Positions 54,324-63,968 of a DNA stretch of 64,000 nucleotides are shown here, in pieces. The notes below the pieces were generated by a model. The model was not told where the DNA came from. It saw only the letters and a list, made by a program, of their open reading frames with translations, and did not search any database. A program made the position numbers and the translations under genes. Each line of letters opens with the position of its first letter. The first letter of the stretch is position 1. The stretch spans positions 1,116,001-1,180,000 of the forward strand of contig CP064987.1 of the NCBI GenBank assembly GCA_016699835.1, given 5' to 3'. The stretch comes from Phycisphaerales bacterium (GTDB lineage: Bacteria > Planctomycetota > Phycisphaerae > Phycisphaerales > UBA1924).

Positions 54324-55052
54324 ATGCACGTGGCGCAGCGTCGAATTCTGCATGACGAGTACTTCAAGAAGGCCAAGGCCGAGGGGTATGTCGCGCGCTC
54401 GGCGTACAAACTGCTGGAGATCCAGGAACGCTGCAAGGTCATCCGCCCGGGCGACCGCGTGCTCGACCTCGGCTGCGCCCCGGGTTCGTGGCTGCAGGTC
54501 GTCGACAAGATCGCGTGCTCCACGGCAAGGAGCGGGCGAACGGGTGCCGCCGTGGGCATCGATCTCAGCGAGACGACCGCGCCCCTGGGTCAGCGTGTCG
54601 TGACGCTCCGGGGCGACGCGTTCACCACCCCCGTTGCGGAGTATGCCGAGGCGCTCGCGAGCATCACGGGGGCGAAGGAACCACTCGACGCCTCGGCCGG
54701 GCTGTTCCATGTGATCCTCAGCGACATGGCGCCGAGCACCAGCGGGCATGGGGACGATCTGCTGTCGGCTCGTCTCTGCCGGCGCGTGCTCGATGTCGCG
54801 ATGGACGCGATCGTGCCCAACGGCAACCTCGTGATGAAGATCCTCGAGGGCGCGGAGTATCCGGAAGTCCTTCGCGAGTCCAAGGCGATGTTCCGCGACG
54901 CGAAGGGGTTCAAGCCCAAGTCCAGCAGGGATGTCTCGCGAGAGATGTTCATCATCGGGCTCGGGTTCAAGGCGGCGAGGAACCTCACGCACAAACCGCA
55001 CCCCGGCGCGCGTCTCCCGGAGCCCCACGCTGACGGCGGAGGCGGCTCGTGA
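54324..55052 (+). CDS. rlmE: 23S rRNA 2'-O-ribose methyltransferase
   Basis: FtsJ/RlmE methylates U2552 of 23S rRNA. 242 residues from ATG 54324. The start HDEYFKKAKAEGYVARSAYKLLEI carries the first catalytic Lys, VLDLGCAPGSWLQVV is the SAM-binding motif I, LSDMAPSTSGHGDDL the catalytic Asp, and GNLVMKILEG the second Lys. An insertion of about 30 residues follows the SAM motif. Its stop overlaps the GTG of the next gene by four bases, indicating translational coupling. Confidence 0.92.
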   Translation: MHVAQRRILHDEYFKKAKAEGYVARSAYKLLEIQERCKVIRPGDRVLDLGCAPGSWLQVVDKIACSTARSGRTGAAVGIDLSETTAPLGQRVVTLRGDAFTTPVAEYAEALASITGAKEPLDASAGLFHVILSDMAPSTSGHGDDLLSARLCRRVLDVAMDAIVPNGNLVMKILEGAEYPEVLRESKAMFRDAKGFKPKSSRDVSREMFIIGLGFKAARNLTHKPHPGARLPEPHADGGGGS

Positions 55053-57052
55053 CGTTTCTTAGCCCCGGGGCCGCGATTCTGGCCGCCGCGATCGCGGGGC
55101 CTCTCTTGCTCGCGATCTATGTCTTGAAACTCCGGCGTCGCCCGGTACGGGTCTCGAGCGTGGTCTTCTGGGATGAGGCGACACGCGACCTCGAGGCGAA
55201 TGTGCCATTCCGACGCCTGCGGTCGAGTCTGCTGCTGATCATCCAGGCGCTCGTCCTCGCGTGCCTCGTGCTCGCTGCAGGCCGGCCGGTGATCGGATCG
55301 TCGAGTGGCGAGCGCCTCGTGCTCGTCATCGACGCCTCGGCCTCGATGAGCGCCCGTGACGGACCCAACGCGACGACACGACTCGATGAGGCGAAACGAG
55401 TCGCGTTGCGCGTCGCGAGATCAAACGCTGGTGGCATGCTCTCAAGGATCTCGGGCGGCGGCGGCTCGGTGTGCATCGTTCGGTTCGCTGCGGACGCGGA
55501 GGTGCTCCAGGCCTTTACCTCGTCAACCAATCTCCTTCGCACGTCAATCGATGGGATTGAATCGACCGATCAGGCCGGCGATCTCGCGAGCGCCCTCTCC
55601 CTCGCCCGATCTCTCGCGACGAGCGTCGGCCCGGGTTCCACCACTGGGGATATGGAGTCCGCGGGAGATATCGCTGCGGGAGCGCGGATCATCGTCATCA
55701 CCGACGACGACGCTGCGATTCCCATGGATCCCGCGATCGAGGCTCTCTCGGTCGCTCCACCCGCGGCCGAGGCTCGTCCCACACCGCCGCCGGGCGTTGC
55801 GCCCCACAACACCGGGATTGTCGGGCTGTCGGCCGCACGCCGCGCAAATGACCCCACGAACGCGATTCTCTTCATCGACGTGCTGAGCACGGCGAGGGAG
55901 CCGCGAGTCGTCGAGTGCCTCGTGCTCGTGGACGGACGCGACGCCTCGTCGGCCTCGATCAAGATCCCAGCCGCCTCGGACAAACCCGCACGCTCGAGCG
56001 CCATGATCACGATCCCGCTTCCCCGGGGAGGTCTTGTCACGGCGCGCCTCGCCGAGCGGGATCTCCTGGAATCGGACAACGCCTCGTCGATCCTCGTCCG
56101 CGAGCCGCTCAGCCCCACGATCGCGGTCGTCCGGGTCGAATCAACGCAAACCGTCGGACTCGGTTGGGCTCTCCGCGATGTGCTCGAAGAACTTCGTCCC
56201 AAGCGACTCGACATCCTCTCGCCCACCAACTATCTCGAAGCCAGTACGAAGGGCGCGATCCACGCCGACCTCGTCGTCTTTGACGGGTGGACGCCACCAA
56301 GCCCGGCCCTGGGCGCCTCGCTGAGTTTCGGCTCAACCGGCGCGATCCCGGGCGTCATTGCCACGCCCCTTGACGCGCGCGCGACGCGGTCCGTCGTCCT
56401 GTGGGAACGCGACCACCCGGCCTTGCGCACACTCTCGCTCGATGGGATCATCGCCCGCATGGACACTCGATGGTCGCTCGACGCCTACGCCGCGCCGGAG
56501 TGGACGCTCCGTGACCTCGCCACAACCTCTGACGGCCCCATGATCATCGAGGGCGATCACGCGCGCGATCGTCACATCGCCTGCGTCTTCCGCCCGGAAC
56601 TCTCCAACTGGCCCCTCCAGCCGGGATTCGCGCTCTTTGTGGCCTCTGCCGTGGAGTATCTCACGCTCGATCGACTGGGCGGGGTCTCGATGTCGTACAC
56701 GACAAGCGACCTCATCCGCATCGATGCGGGCGAGGCGCCGATCACGATCGATGGACCGATTACGCGCACGATCGATGCCGGCGCGCCGATGCACGCCCAG
56801 CGCACGCTCGGCACGCTCCCCAAGGCCGGCGTCTACACCGCCACAACCGGGGGCAAGACCACGCTCATCCCCGTGAATCTCGAGAGCGCGGCCGAGTCTT
56901 CGATCCCGCTCACGTTTCGGGAACGAGCAGACAACCCACGACGAGCGAGTCGCTCCGAGGACGATCGGTCGTTCTGGCCATCGTTCGTGCTGCTGGCGCT
57001 CGCTCTGCTGGGTGTCGAGTGGCTCATCTACGCGAAGCGCACGCGCGTCTAG
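55049..57052 (+). CDS. BatA-type membrane protein with von Willebrand A domain
   Basis: 667 residues. The N-terminus is a BatA-type aerotolerance domain (FLSPGAAILAAAIAGPLLLAI, then LKLRRRPVRVSSVVFW, and a second helix ALVLACLVLAAGRPVIG). The von Willebrand A domain follows with a MIDAS-like VLVIDASASMSARDG, and IIVITDDDAAI. The C-terminus has a final helix, FVLLALALLGVEWLIY. The large middle region is probably periplasmic. It starts with GTG inside the rlmE stop and meets the convergent lipoprotein gene by four bases. Confidence 0.85.
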   Translation: MTFLSPGAAILAAAIAGPLLLAIYVLKLRRRPVRVSSVVFWDEATRDLEANVPFRRLRSSLLLIIQALVLACLVLAAGRPVIGSSSGERLVLVIDASASMSARDGPNATTRLDEAKRVALRVARSNAGGMLSRISGGGGSVCIVRFAADAEVLQAFTSSTNLLRTSIDGIESTDQAGDLASALSLARSLATSVGPGSTTGDMESAGDIAAGARIIVITDDDAAIPMDPAIEALSVAPPAAEARPTPPPGVAPHNTGIVGLSAARRANDPTNAILFIDVLSTAREPRVVECLVLVDGRDASSASIKIPAASDKPARSSAMITIPLPRGGLVTARLAERDLLESDNASSILVREPLSPTIAVVRVESTQTVGLGWALRDVLEELRPKRLDILSPTNYLEASTKGAIHADLVVFDGWTPPSPALGASLSFGSTGAIPGVIATPLDARATRSVVLWERDHPALRTLSLDGIIARMDTRWSLDAYAAPEWTLRDLATTSDGPMIIEGDHARDRHIACVFRPELSNWPLQPGFALFVASAVEYLTLDRLGGVSMSYTTSDLIRIDAGEAPITIDGPITRTIDAGAPMHAQRTLGTLPKAGVYTATTGGKTTLIPVNLESAAESSIPLTFRERADNPRRASRSEDDRSFWPSFVLLALALLGVEWLIYAKRTRV

Positions 57053-58866
57053 CGCTTGCCCGTGGTCCAGGCTCGCGTGTCGATCGCCGCGCGCCCCGGC
57101 TCGTGCTGCCAGGGGAGCATCGCGCGAGGCCACGACGTGCGACGCCCCGCGCTGTCCGATCGCACCACGCTCACCAGCAGCGTCCCATCCGACGCGATGC
57201 ACTCCTTGGGCACGGGCAATCGGATCGACCACGTGCCCGATCCGCGTGATTCGGTGGCGACCGCCGACACCGACGAACGCACCGACGGCGTCTCGACGAT
57301 GTCCGCGCGACGTGCCTCCTCGGCGATCTGCCCGGCTCGATTCACGCGGAGCACGCTCCGCGGATTGCCGTAGGGTCCAAAGTAGAATCGCACGGTGTCC
57401 TCGGTCGCCTCGGCGATGCCGCGAGAGGTGCCGTCGGTCTTGGCCTGATCGAAGGTGCAGGTCAGGACGATCTCAAACATCGGGCCAGTTTGATCGGGAC
57501 CCTCGAAGGTACGCGCTTGGAGCATGCCCTTGGCCGACCAGGAGTCGGGAGCCACCGCCGTGCGACCATCCATCCAGTGGTCCATCGACAGGTCGCGGAG
57601 CATCGGGCCGATGGTCAGACCCGGCGGCGTCACGGGCGTCGCATCCCAGGCCACGGGCAACTCTTTGGACCAGGTGCCTAAGTGCGCCTGGGGCATGCGT
57701 GGGCCGACCGCTCCAACACCGGCAGGAGATCGCAATGGGATCTGCAGCGTCTTTCCCGGGTCGAGTGCCGTGAGCACGGGCTTCTCCTCGGTGCTCGCGC
57801 TCGACGTGGTCCACGCGAGCGTGGGGAGGGTCGCGAGGTTGGCAATGCCGATGGTGGCGACTCTACCCTCGGCGGTCGAGTCGGAAAGGCCCGCGTCATC
57901 CACGATCCACGCGACTGCCGGTGCTCTTTGATCCAGCCAGCGTTCGACGGACTGTGTGCGAGATCGCGGCGTCGCACGAGGATCGAGGATTGAAAAGAGC
58001 AGTTGATCGAGGGACGCGTGGTCGCTGGGCCACGCCGGGGCGATGACGCTGGTGCCAAAGTCCACGACCGAGGTCAGGGCCCGACGAAGACGCTCGCACA
58101 ACCCCGAGTCGTCCTCCCAGACTCGTGCGAGGGCGACCGCCCAGCGGTCCTCGTTCTGGCGCGCGATCGCCTCCGCCACGCGCGACTCGAACGCCTTGGA
58201 CGAGCCGACGCTCTGGTGCAACGGACGAAGACCGTCGGTCAGCATGCGATAGCGCCATCGCCCCAGAGGATTTCGAGACTCGGGCCAGGAGAGGGCCGCG
58301 AAGTTCTTGCTCGTCGCGAGGTCGAGCGACATCGTCGCCTCCCAGGGCCCTCCTGCGTCGAGGAGTTTGGGGTTCGAGCGTGCCGAGTCTTCGGCCGAGG
58401 TCAGCCAGTTCACGTCGATCTGCTTCGTGCGGAATCGAATCACGCTCCCGGGGCGCCCCTCGGGGACATCGATCACCAGGACGAGCCGCGATGCCGGCCC
58501 GGCACGGAATGTCGTGAGGTCCGTGCGCGTCAACGGGCGGTCCACCCAGATCCCCGGGAGCGGGAGCCATCGGTCCGCGTTGAGTTCGTCACTCCCCACA
58601 GGCGACGGGATGACGCGGAGTTCGTGCAGACGGACCGGGCACAAAGTGCCATCCTCGAAGACCGCCGCGACCACGCCCGAGGCCTCGACACGCAGATCGC
58701 TCAACCACTCGTCGCCGATAGGCACGACCTGCGTCCGCCCGGCGATCGCGTCGAGGCGCGGGCGGGCATCGCTGGGCGTGCGCCCCGGGCCGCTGGAGCA
58801 TCCCGACGAATACGCAACGACGAGCGCGAGCAACACACCGATCAGATGTCGAAACACGTCACGCAT
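57049..58866 (-). CDS. large lipoprotein of unknown function
   Basis: 605 residues from ATG 58866. The lipoprotein signal is clear (residues 1-24, LLALVVAYSSGC). The mature part has several strands and WLP/WxG motifs but no domain I recognise; stretches such as WEATMSLDLATSKNFAALSW and FYFGPYGNPRSVLRVNRAGQ hint at carbohydrate-binding-like beta-sandwiches. It lies 28 bp downstream of the MoxR gene, the position in which a DUF58 or vWA gene is usual, so it may belong to the same envelope complex. Confidence 0.75.
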   Translation of the reverse strand: MRDVFRHLIGVLLALVVAYSSGCSSGPGRTPSDARPRLDAIAGRTQVVPIGDEWLSDLRVEASGVVAAVFEDGTLCPVRLHELRVIPSPVGSDELNADRWLPLPGIWVDRPLTRTDLTTFRAGPASRLVLVIDVPEGRPGSVIRFRTKQIDVNWLTSAEDSARSNPKLLDAGGPWEATMSLDLATSKNFAALSWPESRNPLGRWRYRMLTDGLRPLHQSVGSSKAFESRVAEAIARQNEDRWAVALARVWEDDSGLCERLRRALTSVVDFGTSVIAPAWPSDHASLDQLLFSILDPRATPRSRTQSVERWLDQRAPAVAWIVDDAGLSDSTAEGRVATIGIANLATLPTLAWTTSSASTEEKPVLTALDPGKTLQIPLRSPAGVGAVGPRMPQAHLGTWSKELPVAWDATPVTPPGLTIGPMLRDLSMDHWMDGRTAVAPDSWSAKGMLQARTFEGPDQTGPMFEIVLTCTFDQAKTDGTSRGIAEATEDTVRFYFGPYGNPRSVLRVNRAGQIAEEARRADIVETPSVRSSVSAVATESRGSGTWSIRLPVPKECIASDGTLLVSVVRSDSAGRRTSWPRAMLPWQHEPGRAAIDTRAWTTGKR

Positions 58867-58894
58867 GTCAGGCTCTACCGAGGTGTGCAAAGGT

Positions 58895-59968
<1,074 letters not shown>

Positions 59969-59993
59969 CGTAGTGCCATGTCATCGGCGGCCA

Positions 59994-60449
59994 TTACGGG
60001 CCGTGGGCCTCGGTCGGCGGTCGGTGGCCGTTGGCCTTCCAGCGGCGCATGGATTCGAAGGCGGCAATATCGGCGACCATCGTCCGCTTCAGGAACGACT
60101 GGATCTTCTCGCGTTCGGCGGCCCAGAACTTGTGGGCCGGGCATCCCCGCTCGTCGCAGCATTCGGCCTCAGCGAGCATACAGCGAGTCTGGATCGCGGG
60201 ATCGTCGAGCGCTACGCAGACATCATGCAGCGAGAGTTCGGTGGCCGGCTTTGCCAGGGCGACTCCCCCGCCAACTCCCCTTTGAGTAGTCACCAGACCC
60301 TTGCGAGCGAGGACATGGATCAGTTTCGCGAGGTAAGGTCCGGGAACTTCTGCAGCGTCAGCAATATCTTTGACGAGAACAGCCCTACCGCCGGCGGATG
60401 CGACGTAGCCCATGGCCGTAATGGCATATCCAGTCCCTTGGCTCAGCAT
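59994..60449 (-). CDS. Rrf2-family iron-sulphur transcription regulator
   Basis: 151 residues. The winged helix-turn-helix occupies residues 5-68 (VLVKDIADAAEVPGPYLAKL, RGVGGGVALAKPA). Cysteines at 90, 97/98 and 103 in RCMLAEAECC...RGCPAH fit the three-cysteine [2Fe-2S] or [4Fe-4S] pattern of IscR/NsrR/RirA relatives. GGAG lies nine bases before ATG 60449. It is divergent from the cbb3 operon, so it probably controls that operon and itself; the signal (oxygen, nitric oxide or cluster demand) is inferred. Confidence 0.88.
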   Translation of the reverse strand: MLSQGTGYAITAMGYVASAGGRAVLVKDIADAAEVPGPYLAKLIHVLARKGLVTTQRGVGGGVALAKPATELSLHDVCVALDDPAIQTRCMLAEAECCDERGCPAHKFWAAEREKIQSFLKRTMVADIAAFESMRRWKANGHRPPTEAHGP

Positions 60450-60450
60450 G

Positions 60451-60480
60451 ATTTAGGCTCCGGAATAACGACTCCTAAAT
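60451..60480. promoter_or_regulatory. inverted repeat over the Rrf2 ribosome binding site
   Basis: ATTTAGG (60451-60457) and CCTAAAT (60474-60480) flank 16 bases that include the GGAG ribosome binding site of the Rrf2 gene. A candidate autoregulatory operator or mRNA hairpin. Confidence 0.4.
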
Positions 60481-60573
60481 GACCCGAGCATCGTCAATAC
60501 AAACCAAACATAAACCAACAATCATGCACGAATGGTCACACATTTCGTATCAGAAAAGCGCTCACAGTATTTC

Positions 60574-60617
60574 TTGACATATTTATCCAGAAAGATATCG
60601 TCCTGTCAAGACGATAT
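60574..60617 (+). promoter_or_regulatory. candidate promoter and operator of the cbb3 operon
   Basis: TTGACA (60574-60579) with TATCGT 16 bp later (60596-60601) forms a plausible sigma-70 promoter. Overlapping the -10 box is the perfect inverted repeat ATATCGTC (60595-60602) and GACGATAT (60610-60617), spaced by seven bases: the right size and place for a repressor site. CTTGACA and TGTCAAG (60573-60579 and 60604-60610) form a second nested repeat. Confidence 0.5.
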
Positions 60618-60668
60618 TCGGATCGTTTTTTCTTCTATTGGCCGGGTTCACCCCGAGGAGATTGGTCC

Positions 60669-63059
60669 ATGTCCGCATCCTCTCCCCATGCTCCTGCCAG
60701 CGCGTCACGATCGCCGGGGCTGGAGTCGTTCTCGTATGACGATGCCATCGTGCGCAAGTTTCTCCTCGCCACGGTGGTCTTCGGCGTGGTGGCGATGCTG
60801 GTGGGCGTGATCGTCGCGATCCAACTTGCCTTTCCCCAGGCCAACCTCACCGAGTTCGGGTCGTTCGGGCGATTGCGTCCGCTGCACACGAATGCGGCGA
60901 TCTTCGCGTTCGCGGGGAACGCGATCTTTGCCGCGGTGTACTACTCGACACAGCGGTTATGCAAGGCGCGGATGTGGTCGGACCGGCTGAGCAATCTGCA
61001 CTTCTGGGGGTGGCAGGCGATCATCGTCGCCGCGGCGATCACGCTGCCGATGGGGATCACGCAGGGGAAGGAGTATGCGGAGCTCGAGTGGCCGATCGAC
61101 CTGGCGATCGCCGTGGTATGGGTCGGGTTCTTTGGTGTGAACTTCTTCATGACGCTGAAGAACCGGCGTGAGCGTCACATGTACGTCGCGCTGTGGTTCT
61201 ACATCGCGACGATCGTCACGGTCGCCGTTCTGCACGTGGGCAACAGCATGTCGCTCCCGCTCGCGCTCGTCGAACTGGCGCACGGGCGGATGCCCAGCGG
61301 CTCGGATTGGATGAAGAGCTGGTCGATGTACGCCGGCGCCCAGGACGCGATGATGCAGTGGTGGTATGGACACAACGCCGTGGCGTTCTTCCTCACGACG
61401 CCGTTCCTTGGGTTGATGTACTACTTCGTGCCCAAGGCCGCGAACCGTCCGGTGTACTCGTATCGCCTGAGCATCGTGCACTTCTGGTCGCTGGTCTTCA
61501 TCTATATCTGGGCCGGGCCCCACCACCTGCACTACACCGCGATCCCCAACTGGGCGAGCACGCTGGGGATGATCTTCTCGGTCATGCTCTGGATGCCGTC
61601 GTGGGGCGGCATGATCAACGGCCTTCTCACGCTCCGCGTCTCGTGGCGCGATATCACTAGCGTGGATCCGATCATCCGGTTCTTCATCCTCGGCGTGACG
61701 TTCTATGGCATGTCCACGTTCGAGGGCCCACTCCTTTCCATCAAAAGCGTCAACGCCCTCTCGCACTACACCGACTGGACCATCGCCCACGTCCACTCCG
61801 GCGCGCTCGGCTGGAACGGGATGATGACCTTCGGGATGCTCTACTGGCTCCTCCCGCGCGTCTTCCAGACGAAACTCTGGAGCACGAAGCTGATGGTGGC
61901 CCACTTCTGGACCGCGACCATCGGCATCCTGCTCTACGTCATCGCGATCTATACCGCGGGGATCACCCAGGGCCTCATGTGGCGGGCCTTCACGGAGAAC
62001 GGCGAACTCCAGTACCCCAACTTCCTCGAGACCGTGATCCGCCTCATGCCCATGTACTGGATCCGCGTCCTCGGCGGGACGCTCTTCCTCTCGGGCATGA
62101 TCCTCGCGGGCGTCAATATGCTCATGACCTGGCGCACGCGTCCGTCGACGTACGACGTGCCCGTCCACGAGGCCGCCCCGCTCAGCGCGACGTTCGTGGA
62201 TCCTCCGGTCCCGCAGAGCCGGCTCGAAGCGAACACAGATTTCGCCAAGGAGTTCGACTCCAAGGTGATCCAAGGCTGGTTCCACCGCGTGTGGGAGCGC
62301 AAGCCGATGAAGTTCACGGTGCTGACGATTGCCGCGGTCCTCGTGGCGTCGCTCTTCGAACTCATCCCGACGCTACTCGTGGGCGGGTTTATTCCGAAAC
62401 TGGCGCAGGTGAAGCCGTACACACCTCTCGAACTCGCCGGTCGTGACGTCTACATCGCCGAGGGCTGCTACAACTGCCATTCGCAGATGATCCGCTCGCT
62501 CTTTGCCGAGACCGAGCGGTATGGCGAGTTCAGCCGGCCGGGCGAGTCGCAATATGACCATCCCTTCCAGTGGGGCTCTCGCCGCATCGGTCCGGACCTG
62601 GCTCGCGAAGGTCTCCGCCAGTCGGCGAGTTGGCAGGCCGATCACCTGTACCGCCCGCAGGATCTCAGCGCCGAGTCCATCATGCCGTCGTATCCGCACC
62701 TCTTCACGCAAGACTTGAACTTCGACGCGATCCAGTCTCGCGTGAACTCGATGGCGATGCTGGGAGTGCCCTACGGCGACATGATCAAGAAGTCGAACGC
62801 GACCGAGCACGCCAAGGTCCAGGCGAAGGAACTGGCGCAGCTCATCGCCGTCCAGGGGAGCCAGACCGCCGGCGAGGGCAAGCGACTCGAGGACAAGAAG
62901 GCTATCGCCCTGGTCGCGTACCTGATGCGTTTGGGTGTGGATTTCTCCAAGCCAGCACCCGCGGAAACCCCGGCGGTCGCCGATCAGCCCGCCATCCCAA
63001 CACCCCCAACACCGTCCGTGTCCTCCGTCGCGCCGCACCACCAGGAGGCCAGCCGATGA
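60669..63059 (+). CDS. ccoNO: cbb3 cytochrome c oxidase, fused subunits I and II
   Basis: 796 residues combining CcoN and CcoO. The first 490 residues carry twelve membrane helices with haem and copper ligands in RPLHTNAAIFAFAGN, WWYGHNAVAFFLTTPFLGLMYY in parts, AGPHHLHYTAIPNW, and HVHSGALGWNGMM. The CcoO part has one membrane helix (FTVLTIAAVLVASLFELIPTL, split here by its loop) and the haem c site GCYNCHSQM (C600, C603, H604). The ribosome binding site GAGGAG precedes ATG 60669. It is the catalytic core of high-affinity respiration. The CcoO stop overlaps the next start by ATGA. Confidence 0.95.
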   Translation: MSASSPHAPASASRSPGLESFSYDDAIVRKFLLATVVFGVVAMLVGVIVAIQLAFPQANLTEFGSFGRLRPLHTNAAIFAFAGNAIFAAVYYSTQRLCKARMWSDRLSNLHFWGWQAIIVAAAITLPMGITQGKEYAELEWPIDLAIAVVWVGFFGVNFFMTLKNRRERHMYVALWFYIATIVTVAVLHVGNSMSLPLALVELAHGRMPSGSDWMKSWSMYAGAQDAMMQWWYGHNAVAFFLTTPFLGLMYYFVPKAANRPVYSYRLSIVHFWSLVFIYIWAGPHHLHYTAIPNWASTLGMIFSVMLWMPSWGGMINGLLTLRVSWRDITSVDPIIRFFILGVTFYGMSTFEGPLLSIKSVNALSHYTDWTIAHVHSGALGWNGMMTFGMLYWLLPRVFQTKLWSTKLMVAHFWTATIGILLYVIAIYTAGITQGLMWRAFTENGELQYPNFLETVIRLMPMYWIRVLGGTLFLSGMILAGVNMLMTWRTRPSTYDVPVHEAAPLSATFVDPPVPQSRLEANTDFAKEFDSKVIQGWFHRVWERKPMKFTVLTIAAVLVASLFELIPTLLVGGFIPKLAQVKPYTPLELAGRDVYIAEGCYNCHSQMIRSLFAETERYGEFSRPGESQYDHPFQWGSRRIGPDLAREGLRQSASWQADHLYRPQDLSAESIMPSYPHLFTQDLNFDAIQSRVNSMAMLGVPYGDMIKKSNATEHAKVQAKELAQLIAVQGSQTAGEGKRLEDKKAIALVAYLMRLGVDFSKPAPAETPAVADQPAIPTPPTPSVSSVAPHHQEASR

Positions 63060-63289
63060 GTCTCAGCGAGATCATGGGGTCGCTCCAACTCTGGATCTTC
63101 CCCGTTGTGTCCATGGTGATCTTTCTCGTCGTCTTCGCGGGGGTGTGCGTGTCGATCTTTGCCCGGCGGTCCAAGCAGGCCGCTGGTGAGGCCGCCCGCA
63201 TCCCGCTCGAGGACGCGCCGATCGTGACGAACCCCGGAACCCACTCGCCCCTCGCGCCCTCCATAGTCTCGGGCAAGGAGCACGCATGA
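63056..63289 (+). CDS. ccoQ: CcoQ-like small membrane subunit
   Basis: 77 residues, ATG 63056 overlapping the ccoNO stop (ATGA) with AGGAGG upstream, so translation is coupled. One membrane helix, LQLWIFPVVSMVIFLVVFAG (about residues 10-29), is followed by a short basic segment, FARRSKQAA, and a hydrophilic tail. This matches CcoQ/FixQ in size, topology and operon position; sequence conservation of the family is weak, so the assignment rests mainly on context. Confidence 0.85.
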   Translation: MSLSEIMGSLQLWIFPVVSMVIFLVVFAGVCVSIFARRSKQAAGEAARIPLEDAPIVTNPGTHSPLAPSIVSGKEHA

Positions 63290-63915
63290 GCACCCCCCAC
63301 CCCACCTCCACGCCCCATATGCAGCAGACCTCGAGCACACCACCCAAGGACCACCTGAGCGATCACGAGTACGACGGGATCCAGGAGTTCGACAACCCCA
63401 CGCCCGGGTGGTGGCACCTCATCTTCATCGGGAGTGTGGTCTTCTCGCTCTTCTACTACGCCTTCTGGGAGATGAGCCCCCTGGCCCCGACGCCCGTCTC
63501 GGAACTGGCGAAGCAGAACCTTGTGAAGGACCGCAAGATCTTCGGGAGTGTGGGCGACATCAAGAACAATCCCGAGGACCTCTTCAACCTCATGAAGAAC
63601 GAGTCGCTGATGCGTGTCGCCGAGTCGAAGTTCGCCGCCAACTGCTCCCAGTGCCACGGTCCCAAGGGCGGCGGGATCAACGGCGTGAACCTGACCGACG
63701 ACTCGTACAAGAACGTGAAGACCATCACGGACCTCTACACCGTCATCACCAAGGGCGCGAATAACGGCGCCATGCCCGCGTGGGAGGCGACAATGAGCGA
63801 GAAGGAGCGCGTCCTGATGGCTGCGTATACCGCTCGCCTCCGCGGGCAGAAAGCCGACAATCCAAAGGGTCCCGAAGGAGTTCCGATCCCGCCGTGGACC
63901 GAGCCCAAGAGTTGA
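63286..63915 (+). CDS. ccoP: cbb3 oxidase cytochrome c subunit CcoP, single-haem form
   Basis: 209 residues with ATG 63286 overlapping the ccoQ stop. EYDGIQEFDNPTPGWWHLIF is the standard CcoP N-terminus leading into one membrane helix (IGSVVFSLFYYAFW). Only one haem c motif, CSQCHGPKG (C120, C123, H124), is present, followed by GAMPAWEATMSEKE with the axial Met. Most CcoP proteins have two haem domains, so this form lost one or is ancestral-like. Confidence 0.92.
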   Translation: MSTPHPTSTPHMQQTSSTPPKDHLSDHEYDGIQEFDNPTPGWWHLIFIGSVVFSLFYYAFWEMSPLAPTPVSELAKQNLVKDRKIFGSVGDIKNNPEDLFNLMKNESLMRVAESKFAANCSQCHGPKGGGINGVNLTDDSYKNVKTITDLYTVITKGANNGAMPAWEATMSEKERVLMAAYTARLRGQKADNPKGPEGVPIPPWTEPKS

Positions 63916-63968
63916 TCGCGACGTGCGAACCATGTGGGCGTTGTGTGTATTTCCGAGTGTGAGTTGAC

